Assembly: GCA_023897205.1 (NCBI GenBank)
Contig: JAHWDD010000001.1
Location: forward strand, 2,108,001 to 2,172,000
Reading direction: 5' to 3'
Length of the DNA: 64,000 nucleotides
Source: Exophiala sp. HKRS030
Taxonomy: Eukaryota > Ascomycota > Eurotiomycetes > Chaetothyriales > Herpotrichiellaceae
The notes under the pieces are model-generated. The model saw nothing but the letters and a program-made list of their open reading frames with translations, made no database searches and was not told where the DNA came from. Below are positions 59,177 to 64,000 of the stretch, piece after piece. The translations under genes were made by a program, and so were the position numbers. The stretch's first letter is position 1; every line of letters starts with the position of its first letter.

Positions 59177-60946
59177 TCAGAAGTTATGGGACGGAGAGAA
59201 ATGGCCAGGCCGAATCGGAATCCTATCCGCATTCCTTGGAGGAGGTGATAGGTCCCCGCCTGGCAATTCATATGAATCCGAGTTCGATACAGGACCCGTG
59301 TCATAGCCATTGGCTGGTTGATATGACGAAACAGTACCAGAGCCAAGGGAGACATTTCTCTGGTGTTGGGCGTATTGTGACGATCCTGGAAGAGGACCCT
59401 GGCCACCGTCGTCTGGTAACTGATAGATATCACGCTGATTCTCGGGTAATTCATTGACAGGGCCTAGGTGTTGTTGGCCTTGGTCACTGATTCCTTGGGA
59501 GTAATCGCTCTGGTCGGACACAGATTGGTGGGAATAGCTGACTCGTTGAGCAAGAGCCGCTGGTAGGAGGCGGTCGGGGATCGAGGTGGAGGAGATGCTG
59601 GAGGAGGTGAGGGTAGCTCTGATCGTGTGTAAGAGCGATCAGAGTAAGCGGCGACACCAGCAGCAGCGCCCGCACCAACAGCACCGGTACCTACACCCAA
59701 AGCAGTGCCACCGTAGGTGCCTCCATATTCGCGTACGCTAGGCATAGAGCTGACTGTGTAGCGATCGCTAGGATCCAGAGAATTCTTGTGCTTTCGTCGA
59801 CGTCGCATGTACCAACTATACCACGCTCCAAAGATGGCCGCCGCCAATACAAGAACTCCTATACCAGCTCCGATCCCGGCTTTGGCGCCCGTTGACAAGC
59901 CTCCCGAACTGGAACCTCCAGCTGAGGCAGCGGCAACCGAGGGAGTACTACCAGGAGTGCTGGTGATAGTGCCTACGGCGACAATCGTGGTTGCCGGAGC
60001 CGAGGCTATGACTACAGAGGTGACGGTGGTGTATCCAGGTACCCCATTTTCGGTGGTTTGAAGGACTTCGGTGACATAAGAGGTACTCGTAGAATAGGAT
60101 ATTGAGGAGCTACTGGTGGTGATGATGACGGGTGGTTCGCTACTAGTTGTTGTTGGGACTGTAGAGGAAGTGGTGGTAGGGGCGGAGGTGGGACGAAGAT
60201 GTGGTCGAGGAGGGGACGGTTGAAGTGGTGGTAACTGGAGGAGCTGAACTCGTTATTGGGACTGTACTCGAATCACTAGGAGGGAGAGTAGTAGAGGAAG
60301 AGGTGCTGGTTGTAGGCCTGGTGGTGGCAGTGGTGGAGGTTGAAGGAGTCTGGGATGGGGAGCTCGTCGTTACGCTGAACGAGGCTGGGTATTGAATTTG
60401 GATTAGGAAACCTCTCAACGACCACTGTACTGGCAGAAGCGAATAGAAATATGGGTATGTAAGAAAAAGCCAGTGTACTCACTCGTGGTAGTAGTGGTGG
60501 TGGTAGTAGGAGGTGGTATAGAAGTCGTAGTGGTAGATGTGGTTGGGGGAATAGACGAGGTGGTAGCTGGGGAGATATAAGCCGCTTTTGAAAGCGATAC
60601 ATGGCAGAATGATCAACGGCGAGGCAATGGGTAGGTGAGATTGTAAAGATAGAAGTGAGGCAGTTACATAGCGGAAGAAAGTCAAGGCAACACAGAAGAC
60701 AAGAAAATCCAAATGAGGCTGAACAGCGAGAAAACTTACTAGTAGTGGTTGGAGGTGGTGTGGTGGTGGTAGTCGTCGTTGTGGTAGGCGGAGGAGTACT
60801 TGTCGTTGTCGTTGTCGTCGTGGTAGTGTCAATGGTGGATGAAGAAGAAGTGGTTGTGATAAACGTGGTTGTCGTTGTGCTGGAGTTGGTGAAGGGGCGG
60901 TGGTAGTTGTGGTAGTAGAATTGGTGGACGAGGTAAACTCCGACAT
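59177..60946 (-). CDS. Ser/Thr-rich single-pass membrane protein, exon plan tentative
   Basis: The proposed exons are 60946-60740, 60566-60483 and 60384-59177. Introns GTAAGT/CCCCAG (173 bases) and GTGAGT/ACCCAG join Thr/Ser/Pro-rich frames. The ectodomain is almost pure Thr, Ser and Pro, so heavily O-mannosylated if real. A membrane-proximal piece reads TSYVTEVLQTTENGVPGYTT. One membrane segment (AGIGAGIGVLVLAAAIFGAW) is followed by a basic stop-transfer RRRRKHK and a Gly/Gln/Pro-rich cytoplasmic tail ending SPSHNF. This is the plan of Mid2/Wsc-like cell-wall sensors or mucins. No signal peptide is visible at MSEFTSS, so a further 5' exon may be missing. Frame anomalies: 60894-60897 (G4, one base short), about 60186-60195 (one base extra or two short), and about 59530-59545 (one base short). 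Confidence 0.6.
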
Positions 60947-63395
60947 GGTGATAGACGTCGTAGAGCCTCTGCTCTAACTAGAGCTCGCTAAAGCTCAAGT
61001 CACAGGCATCAGGTCAGGTCACAATGTGAGAAGGTGTGAGGCCATCAAGATATGAGAGAGAAGCGAGGATATGGAAAGCAGAGAAGGAGGGAAATTGAAA
61101 GAGGAAAAGAGCAGCGTCAGTGGGGCGGGAAGTATAGCTATAGTATGTAGCTATCTTGAAGAGAGTCTGGAGAGTGGAGGTGAGATGGGAGGCGATGCGA
61201 TGCAATGCATGGTGACAGTGATGCGACCACTACTGGACGTGGGTATGAGTAGCTCACTAGCTTCCAGCGTCCCGAGTGTCGACACCAGGACCCAGGACGG
61301 GCCAAGTGGCTGACGGGTGGTGAGTTAAGGATATTGTGCAAAGCTACCCGTCGACATGGATGGGAATGAGAGAGGTGAGAGGATTCGCTTGTACTGCAGC
61401 CTTACGGGAAAGACGAAAAGACAAGAAAAGCGGAGGACATTGAGCGCGAAAAGTGAACAAGCAAGTGACAAAGAACCAAGCAAGGAAAGTAAGCGGGGTA
61501 TCATTTTTTCAGCTGATGGAGGGGCGACAAACAGGAAGGAGCGACTATTGGTGCGCACGGATAGCGGTAGGCAAGGCCAGGCATGGCAAGGGAAGGAACG
61601 ATGGGGTCGTGGGAGGAAGGCGGAAGAAGGAAGGAACCCGACGTCTGCTGTTGTTTGTCGGCAGGCACATGCGAACAGAGTTGCACCTGCCTTTACCGGG
61701 GTCAATAAGAGCCCATTGCGCCTTGAAAAGAGGGAAAAGTATAGGATACGGACCACATGCGTATTTGTTGGTCACTTAACACGGCACGGCCACGATGGGC
61801 TCTAGTTGGTTAGACGTGGTACTATTATCGACAAGATGCACGGAGCCCTGTCTCTCTGGCCCTCTCGCTCTTTGGCCCTCTGACCCTCGGCACCTCTGCC
61901 CAGGACGGAGTACGGAGTACCTGGAATAGAATCAAAGTTCAATACGAGGAAAAGGTTTGCTTAGTGCAAAGATGGTGACATGATAAAAGAAGATTCCGTA
62001 TTTCCTTGTGACCTACATGATAACTGGTATCCACCCCTTCCAACAAACTACAGCTACGATCACGAGGAACGTCTGTGCTGGCCTCATGGAGCGTAACCTT
62101 GATGTCCATGCTTGGAACCATCTACGGAGCGAGCCTGTGTTGATGGTCCAGACTCCCAGAGTAAAGAGCATTCCGAGAGAGAAGGACCGAAATCGTATAT
62201 ATGATGAGGAGTACGGAGGACAATAGTTGGGTGTGATAAAAATGGGAACCGGTGTGGCAGTGGCACTCCGGCATTCTTTATCGAGTAATCGTCGGATCTT
62301 AGTGGTTGCGTAATCCTGTCCCGCGGGATTAGCCTCGCAGCGTTGCAGCAAGTCAGTAGTAAACGAATTGACTTGTTCTTCAAACTAGACCTCTTTTCGC
62401 CCAGGCAATCGGTACAGCCATGCGGTGACACGGCCGAGCGGGATGAGAAGCAGAGTAAAAGAGCGGTCGAGGTTCAGAAAGGAAGGAGGCTGGGAACATA
62501 CCTTAAGCACCCAACTACTCCGGAGTAGTGAGTTAACTACCATGTAGTTAGTACTCCGTACTTTATCTCCATCCTTCGGCATCTGCGGAACCACTTTTTG
62601 CTCAATGTTAAGTCACGTGGGAGTATATCCGCCGCCTCTCTTCCTTTGCGAAGGATACGTTCTTACCTTATCACGCCTTGGACTTACCAATGCTCCCGAG
62701 GCGAAACCCCGCCCGAGTCCGTCACTTAGTAAGTGCCCTCAGGCTCAGTACCTAAGAGGCTTTCAATAACTTTTACCTCCCAAGAGTACGGATTAGGCAC
62801 CCATGACCACCAGCCGTTAGCACCTACCTCCACCTCCCTGCGCCTATCAAGCCCCGTACCTTAACTACAACAACTTAGTGAGCTCTTCTCTCTCAGACCT
62901 GCTGCGTAATCGAATAGTCTTCGGTCACCTCCGTCACGTTGCTGCGTTCACGTGGCCCTCCAGGGTCACAGTTGACGGGCGTCGTCGGCCTCTAAAGTAG
63001 GCCATCAGTGAAACTAAGGCTACCACGACGTCACGTTTGAGTCACTCACTCCCGCCCAATTATGACTCTAAACCATTGATCCCACCTACGCTCGACACGT
63101 TGTCGTTTATTGTGCGCCGTCATCATTGGGCCAATGCCACTCAACCAGGGCAGAGGAGAAAATGGTCCATTCTGATATCAACCACCAAAATGTACCCTCG
63201 ATAGCAGCGTGAGTTGTCACCCGTTGAATTCTTTTGTTCTTTTTTCTTCTTGCTCCTTGTTCAGTCCATCTGCCTCTCGAGTCTCACATTCTGTCTTCGC
63301 ATCATCTTTGTGCCAGCGATATAGTCCAAAAGCTTTCGTCCGATAAATTCGACTTTTCAATCTTGCAGCCAGTCGAGCATTCTCCTTCTACCAAG
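60947..63395. other. Gene-free region, 2.4 kb
   Basis: No supported gene; overlapping frames near 61350-61800 occur on both strands and look random. TACGGAGTAC at 61911 and GTACTCCGTA at 62551 repeat the motif seen at 21-22 kb. The last part is the LOG-gene promoter and leader. Confidence 0.55.
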
Positions 63396-64000
63396 ATGGC
63401 GTCTACAAAGGCCAATGAATCTTCCGAAACCAAGCAGCCCGTGGTCTGTGTCTTGTACGTTTGACCGACAACCATCCATTTGGTCCACCGTGAAACAAGA
63501 TCTCAAGCTAACAACGATTCTCCAGCTGTGGTTCATCTCCAGGCAAAAGCCCCGTACATCTCGAATCAGCACGCACCTTGGGCCAGGCACTATCTGATGC
63601 CAAGTACAAGTTGGTCTACGGCGGGGGCACAATGGGAGTCATGGGCGAGTTGTCCAAGACGGTCGTCTCTCTATCCGGTCCCAAAGCCGTTGAGGGCATC
63701 ATCCCACGCGCACTGATCCAGTCGGAGAGGGACACGGCCAAGCGAAGCGAAACGAGTCAATTCTCCGCCAGAAAGCCCGAGCGAACCATGTCGGAAGAAG
63801 AGCTGCAACGCATCGACAGCAATCAGGACCCCGACGCTCTAATCGTCCCTGAGTCTGAATTCGGCGCAACCGTCATCGTTCCCGACATGCATACCCGCAA
63901 GAGAATGATGGCATCTCGCGTCGGGAATGGCGGACCGGGATCGGGCTTCGTGGCTCTGGCTGGCGGCTACGGCACCATGGAGGAGGTTCTCGAGATGGTC
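63396..64000 (+). CDS. LOG-family (lysine-decarboxylase-like) protein, partial
   Basis: The exons are 63396-63454 and 63526 onward, running off the right edge in frame after 178 residues. The intron has GTACGT, a GCTAACAAC branch and a CTCCAG acceptor, and the junction restores VCVFCGSSPGKSP. YKLVYGGGTMGVMGELSK follows, and near the edge ALAGGYGTMEEVLEM contains the GGxGTxxE nucleotide-binding motif of LOG proteins. LOG enzymes release free cytokinin bases or other nucleobases from nucleoside monophosphates; many fungal members have no proven substrate. An insertion of about 60 residues with charged sequence (RDTAKRSETSQFSARKPERT) lies between the two halves, as in some fungal homologues. There are no frame problems in the visible part. 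The 3' end lies outside the window. Confidence 0.9.

Overview
The window is nuclear DNA of a filamentous ascomycete (Pezizomycotina). Genes carry short introns (about 45-70 bases) with fungal donor sites (GTAAGT/GTGAGT) and CTAAC-like branch points. The gene content is also fungal: a ccg-1/grg-1 stress peptide, CFEM and But2 secreted proteins, a siderophore NRPS, PET100, PET127 and FAF1. The class cannot be fixed from sequence reading alone.

Left part (1-23 kb). After 3.1 kb with no supportable gene come ordinary scattered genes: FAF1 (ribosome assembly), HIS6 (histidine), a 71-residue CCG-1/GRG-1 peptide, a VOC/glyoxalase-fold protein, an alpha/beta hydrolase, a peroxisomal enoyl-CoA isomerase, PET100 (cytochrome oxidase assembly), a small serine-palmitoyltransferase-type subunit, NAA20 (N-terminal acetyltransferase), an unidentified coiled-coil protein and a secreted But2-domain protein. 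A gene-free stretch follows, ending in 125 consecutive G and a 100-N assembly gap.

Middle part (24.8-32.7 kb): a large PH-like/leucine-rich-repeat protein with a His-Gly repeat, and the mitochondrial RNA-processing protein PET127.

Accessory core (34-56 kb): a hydroxamate siderophore locus of fusarinine C/TAFC type. It holds a SidF-like hydroxyornithine acyltransferase, a SidI-like acyl-CoA ligase, a CFEM protein, a SitT-like full ABC transporter, an unassigned GNAT acetyltransferase, a siderophore-type MFS transporter and a SidD/NPS6-type NRPS (A-T-C-degenerate A-T-C). SidI and SidF would activate and transfer the anhydromevalonyl group in peroxisomes (both carry peroxisomal signals). SidD would join and cyclise three units, and the transporters would move the product. 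Full matches to the GATA-factor (SreA) consensus lie upstream of the sidD-like gene and between the sidI-like and CFEM genes, as expected for iron repression.

Right part (56-64 kb): a gene-poor stretch with one probable gene relic, a Ser/Thr-rich single-pass membrane protein, and the start of a LOG-family (lysine-decarboxylase-like) gene cut by the window edge.

A striking feature is a series of apparent one-base deletions, mostly in runs of 3-4 G or C, in nearly every gene to the right of the N gap. The genes to the left, the 6-kb NRPS and the partial LOG gene are clean. An assembly or sequencing problem is the simplest reading, so the affected genes are reported as CDS with the break positions given.
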